Assembly: GCF_014897705.1 (NCBI RefSeq)
Contig: NZ_JABUXV010000003.1
Span: 124,001-188,000 of the forward strand
Length of the DNA stretch: 64,000 nt
Direction of reading: 5' to 3'
From: Brachybacterium sp. FME24
GTDB lineage: Bacteria; Actinomycetota; Actinomycetes; Actinomycetales; Dermabacteraceae
Positions 1 through 8,081 of the stretch are shown piece by piece. The position numbers and the translations under genes are program-made. Under the pieces are notes generated by a model, which saw nothing but the letters and a program-made list of their open reading frames with translations, made no database searches and was not told the origin of the DNA. Position 1 is the first letter of the stretch. Each line of letters opens with the position of its first letter.

Positions 1-3
1 GCC

Positions 4-465
4 ATGACGGACACCATGACGACCACCCGACGCCTTCCCCTGCTCGCTCTCGTCGGCCTCGCCCTGCTGGGCGTGCCGCGGGTCGTGCTGCACGACCTGG
101 ACATCCTCCAGGAGGGCACGCTGCCCAACGCCCTCTTCGTCGCCCTCCCGCTGCTGATCTGGATCGCCGTGGTGCTGTGGCGGCGGGTGCCCCGTCCGCT
201 TCTGACTCTGCTCGCGGTCGGCGCGATCCACGGGGTGCTCCTGGCCCTCACCCACCAGCTGCTGTGGAACGTCAGCCTCGCAGGCGACGTGCCGCAGCTG
301 GGCGGGAACCTCGCCGGCCTCGACCCGACCCTGGAGTCCGTGATCATCCGGGGCTTCGCCGCGATCTCCAGCCTCGTCACCGGTGTCGTGATCGGGGCGC
401 TCACCGGCCTGCTCGCGTGGGCCCTGTCGCTGCTGCGGCGGCGTCAGGAGCCGGTCGCGGGATAG
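4..465 (+). CDS. Hypothetical integral membrane protein
   Basis: I do not recognise this 153-residue protein. It has about four hydrophobic stretches (roughly residues 11-30, 40-58, 64-85 and 113-143) ending in a short basic tail (LLRRRQEP), which suggests an inner-membrane protein with a cytoplasmic C-terminus. Two start codons, at 4 and 16, are possible; the window begins too close to judge a ribosome binding site. It ends 30 bases before the stop of the convergent LysR gene, so it belongs to whatever lies to the left. No catalytic motif is visible. Confidence 0.6.
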   Translation: MTDTMTTTRRLPLLALVGLALLGVPRVVLHDLDILQEGTLPNALFVALPLLIWIAVVLWRRVPRPLLTLLAVGAIHGVLLALTHQLLWNVSLAGDVPQLGGNLAGLDPTLESVIIRGFAAISSLVTGVVIGALTGLLAWALSLLRRRQEPVAG

Positions 466-495
466 CGCTCCGTCCGTCGTCGACGTGGGGCACCA

Positions 496-1404
496 TCACA
501 GCGCCGGCCGCAGGGGTCCTGTGGCGACGGCGACGAGCTCTGCCGCGGCCCCGCTGAGTCGACTCGGCCCCTTCCAGGCGGCCGTCAGGGGCCGGCGCAG
601 CGATGCTCCTGCGACCGGCACCCGATGCAGCTGGCCGGTCTCGAGCTGCGAACGCACGGCCAGCATGCTGAGCACCGCGGGCCCTGCCCCGGAGGCGACG
701 GCGACCCGTACCGCCGCATTGCTGCTGAGCTCCTGCACCGGTGGGGTACCGGCCGCGTCGGGGACCAGCTCTTCGAAGGCGTCCCGGGTTCCTGACCCTC
801 CCTCGCGGACCACCAGTGGAGTCTGCGCGAGCTCCTCGAGCCCGACCGGCTGCTCGCGATCCCCCCAGGGATGGCCCGGGGCGACGACCAGCACGAGCTC
901 GTCCTCGCGCAGCGTGTGGGCGTGGACCCACCGGGGCACATGCGGAGTCTCGATGAACCCGAGCTGCAGCTGCCCGCTGCGGACCTCCTCGAGCACCTGG
1001 GTGGAGTTCAGCACCCGCAGGTCCACCCGTACGCGTGGGCTGGTGCGGCGCAGATCGGTGAGCCAGGCGGGCATGAGGTTCTCGGCGATCGTCATCGAGG
1101 CACCGACCTGCAGATCCAGCGTGTCGTCGTCGCGACTGTGTCGCAGCCAGGCCGAGAAGTCGTCGGCTGCCTCGAGCAGTTCGCGAGCATGGGCCGCATA
1201 GAGCAGCCCGGCCGAGGTCGGGCGCGAGCCGCGCGGGTCCCGGTCCAGCAGCGGCATGCCGGCCTGGGCCTCGAGCTGGGCGATCATGCGGCTCGCGTTG
1301 GGCTGGTACATGCCGAGCCGCCGGGCGCCCGCGCCGAGCCCGCCCTCGTCGACGACGGCGATGAACAGTGCGAGGGCCTGCAGGTTCGGGAGAGCATCGG
1401 GCAT
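496..1404 (-). CDS. LysR-family transcriptional regulator (YeiE-like position)
   Basis: A 302-residue LysR regulator of normal length. An N-terminal winged helix-turn-helix (about residues 5-65, with the typical A-x-x-L-x-x-x-Q/N-P-x-A-S-R pattern seen as RRLGMYQPNASRMI) is followed by a periplasmic-binding-like effector domain from about residue 90. It is transcribed away from a YeiH-type exporter gene, the same pairing as yeiE-yeiH in enterobacteria, so it probably controls that gene. A perfect spaced palindrome overlaps its own start codon, which suggests autoregulation. The inducing ligand is not known from sequence. Confidence 0.88.
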   Translation of the reverse strand: MPDALPNLQALALFIAVVDEGGLGAGARRLGMYQPNASRMIAQLEAQAGMPLLDRDPRGSRPTSAGLLYAAHARELLEAADDFSAWLRHSRDDDTLDLQVGASMTIAENLMPAWLTDLRRTSPRVRVDLRVLNSTQVLEEVRSGQLQLGFIETPHVPRWVHAHTLREDELVLVVAPGHPWGDREQPVGLEELAQTPLVVREGGSGTRDAFEELVPDAAGTPPVQELSSNAAVRVAVASGAGPAVLSMLAVRSQLETGQLHRVPVAGASLRRPLTAAWKGPSRLSGAAAELVAVATGPLRPAL

Positions 1405-1421
1405 ATCAGAAGGATATGCCC
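1399..1421. promoter_or_regulatory. Palindromic operator between LysR gene and yeiH-like gene
   Basis: GGGCATATC (1399-1407) and GATATGCCC (1413-1421) are a perfect inverted repeat with a 5-base spacer. It sits over the LysR start codon (1404) and about 55 bases before the exporter start (1476). Contained in it is ATATC-N5-GATAT, which has the interrupted-dyad form of a LysR box. Assignment to this regulator is inferred from position. Confidence 0.65.
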
Positions 1422-1475
1422 TGCTCGAGTATTGCCGTCTACCGAAGGGGGAACGGCGATGGAAGGCTTCTTCGC

Positions 1476-2504
1476 ATGCCAGAGACCGATCTTGTCGACA
1501 CCGCTGCCACCGCTACCCCGCGGCGCCGGCCTCAGCTCGCTCCCGGCTTGGCGCTCACGCTGTCCGTCGCCGTGCTCGCACAGGTCCTCGCGCCCTTCGT
1601 TCCCGGGGTGAGCGCGCTGATCCTCGCGATCGTCGCGGGCATCGTCCTGGCCAACGCGGCGACTCTGCCGCCGTCGTTCGGGGCGGGTATGGACTTCTCG
1701 GCGAAGAAGCTGCTGCGGGCCGGGATCGTGCTGCTCGGCCTGCAGCTCGTGCTCGGCGACATCCTCGCGCTCGGCGCCCCGATGCTGCTGGTCGTGGTGC
1801 TCGTGGTCACGTGCGGGACCCTCGGCACCGTGGCGCTCGGGCGGCTGCTGAAGGTGGAGCCGCGCCTGTCCCTGCTGATCGCCTGCGGCTTCTCGATCTG
1901 CGGTGCCGCCGCCGTGGCCGCCGCCGCCGGAGTCACCGATCCCGACGACGAGCACGAGGAGAACACGGTCACCGCCGTCGCCCTGGTGGTCATCTTCGGG
2001 ACCCTGATGATCGCCCTGGTGCCGGCGACGGCCGCCGTGCTGGGGCTGAGCACGGAGAACTCCGGACTGTGGGCCGGCGCGTCGATCCATGAGATCGCCC
2101 AGGTGGTCGCGGCCGGCGGCGTGCTCGGCGGCGGCGCACTCGCGGTCGCGGTCGTCGTGAAGCTCGCGCGCGTCCTCATGCTGGCCCCGGTGATGGCCGT
2201 GCTGAGCGTACGGGAGCGCCGTCGCGGAGCCGTCGATGCGAGGCGCCCGCCGCTCGTGCCGCTGTTCGTCCTCGGCTTCCTGGTGATGGTGCTGCTGCGC
2301 TCGTTCGTGCCGTTGCCGGACGTGGTGCTCGGGGCGGGGTCCGTGCTGCAGTCGACCCTGCTCGCCGCCGCCATGTTCGCGCTCGGCACCGGCGTGAAGG
2401 TCCGCATGCTGCTCCACGTCGGAGCACGACCCTTCGCCCTGGCCGCACTGTCCACCCTGCTGATGGCCACCCTCGCGCTGCTCGGAGTGGTTCTCGCGGG
2501 ATAG
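1476..2504 (+). CDS. YeiH family putative sulfate exporter
   Basis: A 342-residue, roughly ten-helix membrane protein of the YeiH / UPF0324 (Cons_hypoth698) family, annotated in general as a putative sulfate exporter; transport has rarely been shown. Family-type segments are visible: LILAIVAGIVLANA near residue 45, GAGMDFSAKKLLRAGIVLLG near 65, and an FSICGAAAVAAAAG helix near 140. The start at 1476 is chosen because GGAAGG lies 9 bases upstream and the family begins just before the first helix; an open frame continues upstream to 1368 but crosses the LysR operator. It is divergent from the LysR gene. Confidence 0.85.
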   Translation: MPETDLVDTAATATPRRRPQLAPGLALTLSVAVLAQVLAPFVPGVSALILAIVAGIVLANAATLPPSFGAGMDFSAKKLLRAGIVLLGLQLVLGDILALGAPMLLVVVLVVTCGTLGTVALGRLLKVEPRLSLLIACGFSICGAAAVAAAAGVTDPDDEHEENTVTAVALVVIFGTLMIALVPATAAVLGLSTENSGLWAGASIHEIAQVVAAGGVLGGGALAVAVVVKLARVLMLAPVMAVLSVRERRRGAVDARRPPLVPLFVLGFLVMVLLRSFVPLPDVVLGAGSVLQSTLLAAAMFALGTGVKVRMLLHVGARPFALAALSTLLMATLALLGVVLAG

Positions 2505-2517
2505 GCCCCCAATGCCC

Positions 2518-2556
2518 GCATCTGCGCCGTTATCATGGCATCTATGACGCAGATGC
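2518..2556. promoter_or_regulatory. Inverted repeat and leaderless promoter of the mod operon
   Basis: GCATCTGCG (2518-2526) and CGCAGATGC (2548-2556) form a perfect 9-base inverted repeat separated by 21 bases. Between the arms lies a -10-like TATCAT (2531-2536) whose expected start point falls on the ATG at 2544. The arms thus bracket the likely -10 box and start codon, a natural place for a repressor such as the encoded HTH-TOBE protein. Confidence 0.5.
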
Positions 2557-2942
2557 GAGTTCGTGAGGCCGCGACCTTCCTCGGAGTCAGCGACGACACC
2601 GTGCGCCGCTGGATCGACAGGGGGACGCTGGAGGCAACCACCGACGCCGCCGGCAGGAGGGTGCTCGAGGGGGTGGAGGTCGCCCGGGTGGCGCGCGAGA
2701 TCGCAGTGGCCCCGGAGCTCGCCGGTAGCGTGCGGTCCTCGGCCCGCAATCGTTTCGTCGGCCTCGTGACCAGCGTCGTGATGGACACGGTCATGGCCCA
2801 GGTCGAGCTGCAGTGCGGACCGTTCCGCGTCGTCTCGCTCATGAGCAGCGAAGCCGCCCGCGAACTGGGGCTCGAGCCCGGGAAGGTCGCCACCGCCAGC
2901 GTCAAAGCCACCCAGGTCGTCATCGAGGCGGAGAGCGCATGA
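2544..2942 (+). CDS. HTH-TOBE molybdate-responsive regulator (ModE-like)
   Basis: A 132-residue two-domain protein. Residues about 4-40 are a MerR/excisionase-type helix-turn-helix (VREAATFLGVSDDTVRRWI), and residues about 68-130 are a TOBE/Mop-like oxyanion-binding fold. Proteins of this build are thought to bind molybdate or tungstate and control the adjacent transporter. The gene overlaps modA by four bases (ATGA), so it is the first gene of the modABC operon. ATG codons at 2535, 2544 and 2553 are possible; 2544 is preferred because a -10-like TATCAT ends seven bases upstream, giving a leaderless transcript. The ligand is inferred from family and context. Confidence 0.85.
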   Translation: MTQMRVREAATFLGVSDDTVRRWIDRGTLEATTDAAGRRVLEGVEVARVAREIAVAPELAGSVRSSARNRFVGLVTSVVMDTVMAQVELQCGPFRVVSLMSSEAARELGLEPGKVATASVKATQVVIEAESA

Positions 2943-3682
2943 GAGCCCGCGTCCGCCTTGCTGGGGCTGCGTCCGGAGTGGTCCTCGCGCTCGGTGCTGC
3001 CGGCTGCGGCGGCGGCGATGCGTCCACCACGCTGGTCGTCTATGCCGCGGCGTCCCTGCAGGCGCCGTTCGAGGAGCTCGGCGAGCAGTTCGAGGCCGCC
3101 CACGAGGACGTCGAGGTGGAGTTCAGCTTCGCTGGCTCCTCCACGCTGGTCGCGCAGCTCCAGGAGGGCGCTCCGGCCGACGTGTTCGCCTCGGCGGATA
3201 CAGCGACCATGGACAGGCTCACGTCCGCCGAGCCGGTGGATTTCGCGAGCAATACGCTGATGATCGCAGTGCCCGCAGGGAATCCTGCCCACGTCAGGGA
3301 CCTCGCGTCCCTGGCCCGGGAGGGCGTCGATCTCGTCGTCTGCGCGCCCGAGGTGCCGTGCGGCGCCGCCAGCGCGAAGGTCGAGGACTCCTCCGGGTTC
3401 ACGTTCGCGCCCGTCAGCGAGGAGCAGTCCGTCACCGACGTGCTCACCAAGGTCACCAGCGGGGAGGCCGACGCCGGGCTGGTGTACGTGAGCGATGTGC
3501 GCAGGGCCGGCGATGCCGTCGAGGGGATCGAGTTCGCCGAGGCCGCCGACGCCGTGAACACCTATCCGATCACCACCGTCGACGGTAGTGCTCACGAGGA
3601 GCTCGGCCAGGAGTTCGTCGACCTCGTCACCGGCGGGGCGGGTCTCGCCGTCCTGGACGAGTACGGATTCGCCGAAGCATGA
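2939..3682 (+). CDS. modA: Molybdate ABC transporter substrate-binding lipoprotein ModA
   Basis: A 247-residue type II periplasmic-binding protein that captures molybdate (or tungstate) outside the membrane. The N-terminus is a lipoprotein signal with lipobox GAAGC (Cys23). After it comes [16 protein letters not shown], the typical ModA opening, and [24 protein letters not shown], which carries the oxyanion-contacting serines and the conserved A-D-V-F-A-S-A motif. The ATG overlaps the TGA of the regulator gene and the gene overlaps modB by four bases, so the operon is tightly translationally coupled. Confidence 0.95.
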   Translation: MRARVRLAGAASGVVLALGAAGCGGGDASTTLVVYAAASLQAPFEELGEQFEAAHEDVEVEFSFAGSSTLVAQLQEGAPADVFASADTATMDRLTSAEPVDFASNTLMIAVPAGNPAHVRDLASLAREGVDLVVCAPEVPCGAASAKVEDSSGFTFAPVSEEQSVTDVLTKVTSGEADAGLVYVSDVRRAGDAVEGIEFAEAADAVNTYPITTVDGSAHEELGQEFVDLVTGGAGLAVLDEYGFAEA

Positions 3683-4449
3683 GAACCCTTCCCCGCTGGG
3701 TGCTGATCCCTGCCCTGCTCGGCGGACTCCTGGTCCTCCTCCCCCTGGTCGCGATGGCGGCCCGCGTGCAGTGGGACAGCTTCGGCGCCCTGCTGACCAG
3801 CGAATCCTCACTCGCGGCACTGCGCCTGAGCCTGCAGACCTCCGCCACGAGCACTCTGGCCTGCGTGATCCTCGGAGTGCCGATGGCACTGCTGCTGGCC
3901 CGCTCGGACTTCCCCGGCCTCTCCCTGCTGCGCTCACTGGTGCTGATACCGCTGGTGCTGCCCCCGGTCGTCGGCGGCATCGCCCTGCTGTACACCTTCG
4001 GGCGCCAGGGCCTGATCGGTCGCCATCTCGAGGTGCTCGGCGTGCAGATCGCGTTCTCCACCACCGCGGTGGTGCTCGCGCAGACCTTCGTGGCGCTGCC
4101 GTTCCTGGTGATCAGCCTCGAGGGGGCGCTGCGCACGGCGGGAACCCGGTACGAGGTGGCCGCGGCGTCGCTCGGGGCGAAGCCGTCTAGGGTGCTGTCG
4201 CGGGTGACGCTGCCGCTCGCGCTGCCAGCCCTGCTCTCCGGCACCGTGCTGTCCTTCGCGCGGGCGCTCGGGGAGTTCGGGGCGACCATCACGTTCGCCG
4301 GCAGCCTCCAGGGCACCACCCGCACCCTGCCGCTGGAGATCTATCTCCAGCGCGAGAGCGACCCGCAGGCCGCGATTGCCCTCTCCGTCGTCCTCATGAT
4401 CGTCGCGGTCCTCATCATCGCCGTGGCCCGACGCCGGGTGCCCCTATGA
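3679..4449 (+). CDS. modB: Molybdate ABC transporter permease ModB
   Basis: A 256-residue inner-membrane permease with five or six hydrophobic segments. The cytoplasmic EAA loop that docks with the ATPase is clear: [11 protein letters not shown] near residues 160-170, followed by [15 protein letters not shown]. This loop and the [13 protein letters not shown] segment are diagnostic of ModB/CysT permeases. It overlaps modA and modC by four bases each. The family usual length is about 225-270 residues, so it is complete. Confidence 0.95.
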   Translation: MRTLPRWVLIPALLGGLLVLLPLVAMAARVQWDSFGALLTSESSLAALRLSLQTSATSTLACVILGVPMALLLARSDFPGLSLLRSLVLIPLVLPPVVGGIALLYTFGRQGLIGRHLEVLGVQIAFSTTAVVLAQTFVALPFLVISLEGALRTAGTRYEVAAASLGAKPSRVLSRVTLPLALPALLSGTVLSFARALGEFGATITFAGSLQGTTRTLPLEIYLQRESDPQAAIALSVVLMIVAVLIIAVARRRVPL

Positions 4450-5498
4450 GCCTCACCCTGCGCGCAACGGTGCCCGACCGCGACCTCGATGTCGCCCTCG
4501 AGGTCGCCGACGGCGAGACCCTCGCGCTGGTGGGCCCCAACGGCGCCGGGAAGTCGAGCATCCTCTCGCTGATCGAGGGGACCCTGCGACCGGCCACGGG
4601 GCGCATCACGCTGGATGACGGCGTCCTGACGGCCCCGGGCACCTGGGTGCCGCCGCATGATCGCGCGGTCACCACACTCACCCAGGACCCGGTGCTGTTC
4701 CCGCATCTCACGGTCGCCGGGAACATCATGTTCGCGCTGCGCTCCCACGGCGTGCCGCGCCGCGAAGCCCGTGCGGCGACCTCGCAATGGCTCACCGAGA
4801 TCGACCTGGCCGAGCTCGCGAGCCGTCGACCCTCCCAGCTCTCCGGCGGGCAGGCACAGCGCGTGGCGATCGCCCGCGCGCTGGCCGCCGGGCCACGACT
4901 GCTGCTGCTGGACGAGCCGATGGCCGCGCTGGACATCGACGTCGCGCCTGCGCTGCGCGAGCAGCTGCGTCGGTCCCTTGCCGAGCGCACGGCGATCATC
5001 GTCAGCCATGACGTCCTGGACACTGTGACTCTCGCCGACCGGGTCGCTGTGCTCGAGCATGGGCGGATCCTCGAGCAGGGCCCGACGCAGGACGTCCTGG
5101 CGCGGCCGCAGGAATCGTTCACAGCGCGCCTGGCAGGGCTGAACCTGCTCACCGGGATCTGGGACGGGCGCGTGGTGCGGCTCGGATCCGACAGGTCGGC
5201 GGACGCCCTTGCGGGCTGCCCGGTGGGTCCGCTGGAGTCGGGCAGCCGGGTGCGCGCGGCGGTGCGGCCCGCGCGCGTCGGGGTGGTGGAGGAGGGCGGC
5301 GCTGCTCCCCCAGGGGCCACTCTTCTGCGACGTGTGGTGACCGGGCTCGAGCCGTTCGGGGACCTGGTGCGGGTGCGGGCCGGCGGGATCGCGGCGGACC
5401 TCACGCCCCATCAGCTGGCACACCTGCCCCTGCGGCCCGGGGACACGGTCGCCCTGTGCGTGAGGGCGGAGGATGTGAGCATCTATCCTGCACACTGA
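4446..5498 (+). CDS. modC: Molybdate ABC transporter ATP-binding protein ModC
   Basis: A 350-residue ATPase that powers the ModB channel. Walker A is GPNGAGKSS (about residues 29-37), the signature is LSGGQAQR (about 135-142), and Walker B is [12 protein letters not shown], with the switch histidine in IIVSHD. After the nucleotide-binding domain the C-terminal 120 residues form a TOBE-like regulatory region that in ModC binds molybdate. It overlaps modB by four bases and ends the operon; the next gene starts 22 bases later and could be cotranscribed. Confidence 0.94.
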   Translation: MSLTLRATVPDRDLDVALEVADGETLALVGPNGAGKSSILSLIEGTLRPATGRITLDDGVLTAPGTWVPPHDRAVTTLTQDPVLFPHLTVAGNIMFALRSHGVPRREARAATSQWLTEIDLAELASRRPSQLSGGQAQRVAIARALAAGPRLLLLDEPMAALDIDVAPALREQLRRSLAERTAIIVSHDVLDTVTLADRVAVLEHGRILEQGPTQDVLARPQESFTARLAGLNLLTGIWDGRVVRLGSDRSADALAGCPVGPLESGSRVRAAVRPARVGVVEEGGAAPPGATLLRRVVTGLEPFGDLVRVRAGGIAADLTPHQLAHLPLRPGDTVALCVRAEDVSIYPAH

Positions 5499-5520
5499 GC
5501 CCACGGACGGAGAGGCACCG

Positions 5521-6135
5521 ATGGATGTCGACCTGCGCGCACTCCACGCCGAGCTGCTGCACCGGCACGGCCCGCAGGGCTGGTGGTGGCCCGGCCAGGA
5601 GCCCTTCGAGATCGCTGTCGGGGCCGTCCTCGTCCAGCGCAGCCGCTGGGAGCAGGCCGCTGTATCGATCTCCGCTCTGCGCGCCGCCGATCTGCTCGAG
5701 CCGGCGGCCCTCGCGTCAGCGGAGGAGGCGCGGGTGCGGGAGCTGGTGCGCGGCTCCGGGTTCCCGACCTCCAAGCCCCGACGGCTGCAGGCACTCGCGC
5801 GCTGGGTGCTCGAGCGCGGGACGGCCGCAACGGCCCTGAGCGATGCGGAGCTGCGCGCGGAACTGCTGGGGGTCGAGGGCATCGGCGAGGAGACCGCCGA
5901 CGCGATCGGCCTCTACTGCTTCGGCCGCCCGGCATTCATCTGCGACGAGTACGCACGACGTCTGCTCCGGGAGCGCGGCGCAGTGGTGCCCGCGTCCTAC
6001 CGGGCCTTCCGTCGGGCCATCGCCCCAGCCCTCGAGCAGGGGCGCTTCAGCGTCGCCGAGCTCGCAGAGCTGCACGGGCTCATCGTCGAGCAGGGGAAGT
6101 CGGCTAGGAGGCCGCGCGCTGCGCTGCTTCGCTGA
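5521..6135 (+). CDS. HhH-GPD superfamily DNA glycosylase, endonuclease III-related, atypical
   Basis: A 204-residue base-excision-repair glycosylase of the endonuclease III fold. The helix-hairpin-helix is GVEGIGEETADAI (about residues 117-129), followed by the aspartate loop around Asp142 (ICDEY). Two expected features are missing. The lyase lysine of endonuclease III is replaced by Glu124, so it should be a monofunctional glycosylase. The four-cysteine iron-sulfur motif that normally follows H-G-L-I-V-E-Q-G-K is absent; the protein ends with SARRPRAALLR. This combination resembles MagIII-like alkylpurine glycosylases, but the substrate is not determinable here. Its 3' end overlaps the convergent XRE gene by 32 bases. 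Confidence 0.75.
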   Translation: MDVDLRALHAELLHRHGPQGWWWPGQEPFEIAVGAVLVQRSRWEQAAVSISALRAADLLEPAALASAEEARVRELVRGSGFPTSKPRRLQALARWVLERGTAATALSDAELRAELLGVEGIGEETADAIGLYCFGRPAFICDEYARRLLRERGAVVPASYRAFRRAIAPALEQGRFSVAELAELHGLIVEQGKSARRPRAALLR

Positions 6136-6367
6136 TCTCGGCCCATACGTCGTCGAGGGAGAGACCGAGGACGTCGGCGAGCGCGGCGACAGTGGGGAAC
6201 GCCGGGGTGGCGACCCGGCCCGATTCGATCTTGCGCAGCGTCTCCGGGGAGACGCCGGCGGCGAGCGCGGTCTCGAGCATCGGGCGCTCGCCGCGGGCGC
6301 GGCGCAGCAGGGCACCGAGGCGTTCTCCGCGGGCGATCTCGGCGGGAGTGAGGGGAAGTCTGACCAT
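6104..6367 (-). CDS. Small XRE-family transcriptional regulator
   Basis: An 87-residue protein consisting almost wholly of an XRE/Cro helix-turn-helix (about residues 15-75): LGALLRRARG, then the recognition segment AAGVSPETLRKIESGRVATP, then ALADVLGLSLDDVW. No sensor domain is present. It is divergent from a methionine aminopeptidase gene, and a palindrome lies in the 66-base gap, so it probably represses itself and possibly the aminopeptidase gene. Proteins of this kind can also be the antitoxin half of a pair, but no toxin-sized partner lies next to it. Confidence 0.8.
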   Translation of the reverse strand: MVRLPLTPAEIARGERLGALLRRARGERPMLETALAAGVSPETLRKIESGRVATPAFPTVAALADVLGLSLDDVWAEISEAAQRAAS

Positions 6368-6380
6368 GACACCGATAGTA

Positions 6381-6404
6381 ATCCCGGGATACTCTTACCG
6401 GGAT
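6381..6404. promoter_or_regulatory. Palindromic operator between XRE gene and map
   Basis: ATCCCGG (6381-6387) and CCGGGAT (6398-6404) form a perfect inverted repeat with a 10-base spacer; partial symmetry extends outwards. It sits between the two divergent starts (6367 and 6434). An XRE dimer is the obvious candidate binder, inferred from position only. Confidence 0.5.
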
Positions 6405-6433
6405 AGTTATTGGCCACGCCCGAGAGGCACCCC

Positions 6434-7204
6434 ATGATCGAGATCCTCAGTCCCGCCGAACTCGCCCACGCCCGGACCTCCGGTGCCCTGGTCGCCGACA
6501 TCCTGCAGGAGCTGCGCGCCCGCACCACGGTCGGCACGAACCTGCTGGAGATCGACGGATGGGCGAAGGAGCTGATCCTCGCGGCCGGCGCGGAGTCCTG
6601 CTACGTCGACTACGCACCGTCCTTCGGTCGCGGGCCCTTCGGCCACTACGTCTGCACGGCCGTCAACGACGCCGTCCTGCACGGGATGCCGCACGACGAG
6701 GCGCTCGCCGACGGTGACCTGCTGACCCTGGACCTCGCCGTGCTGCGCCACGGGATCGCCGCGGACTCCGCGATCAGCTTCACCGTGGGAGCCTCGCAGC
6801 CAGCGGCGAACACGGCGCTGATACACACCACCGAGCAGGCCCTGGCGGCCGGCATCTCGGCGGCGGGGCCGGGGGCACGGTTGGGCGACATCTCCGCGGC
6901 GATCGGCACCGTGCTGCGCGCCGCCGGGTACGCGATCAACACCGAGTTCGGCGGCCATGGCATCGGATCCACGATGCATCAGGACCCGCACGTCCCCAAC
7001 ACCGGTCGTGCCGGCCGCGGCTACCGACTGCGCCCCGGACTGCTGCTGGCGCTCGAGCCGTGGGTGATGGCCGATACCGCCGAGCTCGTCGTCGACCCCG
7101 ACGGATGGACGCTGCGCAGCGCGACCGGGGCCCGCGCCGCCCACAGCGAGCACACCATCGCGATCACCCAGGACGGCGCGGAGATCCTCACCCTGCCGCG
7201 CTGA
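6434..7204 (+). CDS. map: Type I methionine aminopeptidase
   Basis: A 256-residue M24 metallopeptidase that removes N-terminal methionine from nascent proteins. The metal ligands can be followed: Asp in LLTLDLAVLRHGIAADSA, the conserved histidine in GGHGIGSTMHQDP, Glu in LALEPWVM, and Glu in SEHTIAI. NDAVLHGMP is the substrate-pocket motif with the conserved histidine. The start at 6434 follows GAGAGG at an 8-base spacing; an in-frame ATG at 6410 falls too far upstream. This is probably an extra copy, since map usually sits in the secY/adk cluster. It overlaps the convergent hydrolase gene by 17 bases. Confidence 0.9.
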   Translation: MIEILSPAELAHARTSGALVADILQELRARTTVGTNLLEIDGWAKELILAAGAESCYVDYAPSFGRGPFGHYVCTAVNDAVLHGMPHDEALADGDLLTLDLAVLRHGIAADSAISFTVGASQPAANTALIHTTEQALAAGISAAGPGARLGDISAAIGTVLRAAGYAINTEFGGHGIGSTMHQDPHVPNTGRAGRGYRLRPGLLLALEPWVMADTAELVVDPDGWTLRSATGARAAHSEHTIAITQDGAEILTLPR

Positions 7205-8024
7205 GCACGTCCTGCACTTCGCGGTCGAAGGCCCCGGGGTTCTCCAGGTTGGGGTAGTGCGCGGATCCGGGCACCTCGACATATCGTCCGTCCGGGACGG
7301 TGGCGGCGAGCCGGCGCCCGTTGGCGCGGAGATCGGTGGCGTCGAGAGCTCCGCACAGGGCGAGGACGGGAATCTCGAGCTGACCGAGCCGCTCCCAGGT
7401 GTGCGTGACCGGCGTGACCGGGTGAGGCGGGATCGGGGTGCCGTCAGAGGTCATCCGGACATGGCCGGTGACCGTGTCGCGGCCCATCGTCGCGATGAGC
7501 TCCCGGACGTCGGGATCGACCTGCTCGAACCGGCGCTCAGGGCCGACGGTGAAGCGCCGGAAGACCTCGAGCCACGCCTCGAGGTCACCGGCCTGCTCGG
7601 CGGCCCTCCAATCGGCGAAGGCCTGCACGGTCCAGGGGTCGGTGAATTCTGGCTCGCTGGTTCCAGCGCCGCTGACCACGATCGCTGCGGCTCGGTCCGG
7701 GTGCTCGAGGGCGACGTCGCAGGCGGTGCCGCCACCCATGGAGACGCCGACGAGCACGGCCCGCTCGATCTCGAGCGCGTCCAGCAGCGCGACGACGTCG
7801 TCGCCCAGGCGGTAAGGAGCCTGTGCGTCCGAGGACTCGCCGTGACCGCGGGCGTCCGGGACGATCAGGCGGTGATCGGGGAAGGCGTCGAGCTGGGGAT
7901 GCCACATGCGCTTGTCGACCGCCCCACCGTGGAGGAGGACGAGCGGGGGCGAGTGGGACTGCCCCACATCGAGGTAGGCGATGCGCTGGTCGGGAAGGTC
8001 GAGGTAGTGCGTCGTCGCTAACAT
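7188..8024 (-). CDS. Alpha/beta hydrolase
   Basis: A 278-residue alpha/beta hydrolase. The oxyanion-hole motif HGG is at residues 32-34, the nucleophile elbow G-V-S-M-G is centred on Ser95, and the catalytic histidine is in GSAHYPNLENP near the end, with an aspartate in ALCGALDATDL. The substrate is unknown; relatives include esterases and 3-oxoadipate enol-lactonase-like enzymes. It is transcribed away from a MarR gene, and its start codon lies inside a MarR-type palindrome, so its expression is likely controlled by that regulator. Confidence 0.85.
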   Translation of the reverse strand: MLATTHYLDLPDQRIAYLDVGQSHSPPLVLLHGGAVDKRMWHPQLDAFPDHRLIVPDARGHGESSDAQAPYRLGDDVVALLDALEIERAVLVGVSMGGGTACDVALEHPDRAAAIVVSGAGTSEPEFTDPWTVQAFADWRAAEQAGDLEAWLEVFRRFTVGPERRFEQVDPDVRELIATMGRDTVTGHVRMTSDGTPIPPHPVTPVTHTWERLGQLEIPVLALCGALDATDLRANGRRLAATVPDGRYVEVPGSAHYPNLENPGAFDREVQDVLSAAG

Positions 8025-8071
8025 GACACCCAGGGTGTCATGCCCTGAATGCTGTGACAACCTAGGTGTCA
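8022..8071. promoter_or_regulatory. Two MarR-type operators in a divergent promoter
   Basis: CATGACACC-CAG-GGTGTCATG (8022-8042) is a perfect palindrome and TGACAACCTAGGTGTCA (8055-8071) is a near-perfect one; both use the half-site TGACA-(C/A)-C. Their centres are 31 bases apart, about three helical turns. The first covers the hydrolase start codon and the second is ten bases before the MarR start. Binding by the adjacent MarR protein is inferred. Confidence 0.7.
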
Positions 8072-8081
8072 TACTTGGTGG

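Noticed and set aside
1532..3937. An 801-codon minus-strand frame across the YeiH-like gene, the TOBE regulator and modA
   Set aside because: It crosses three well-supported plus-strand genes and is composed of Ser/Ala/Arg-rich shadow sequence.
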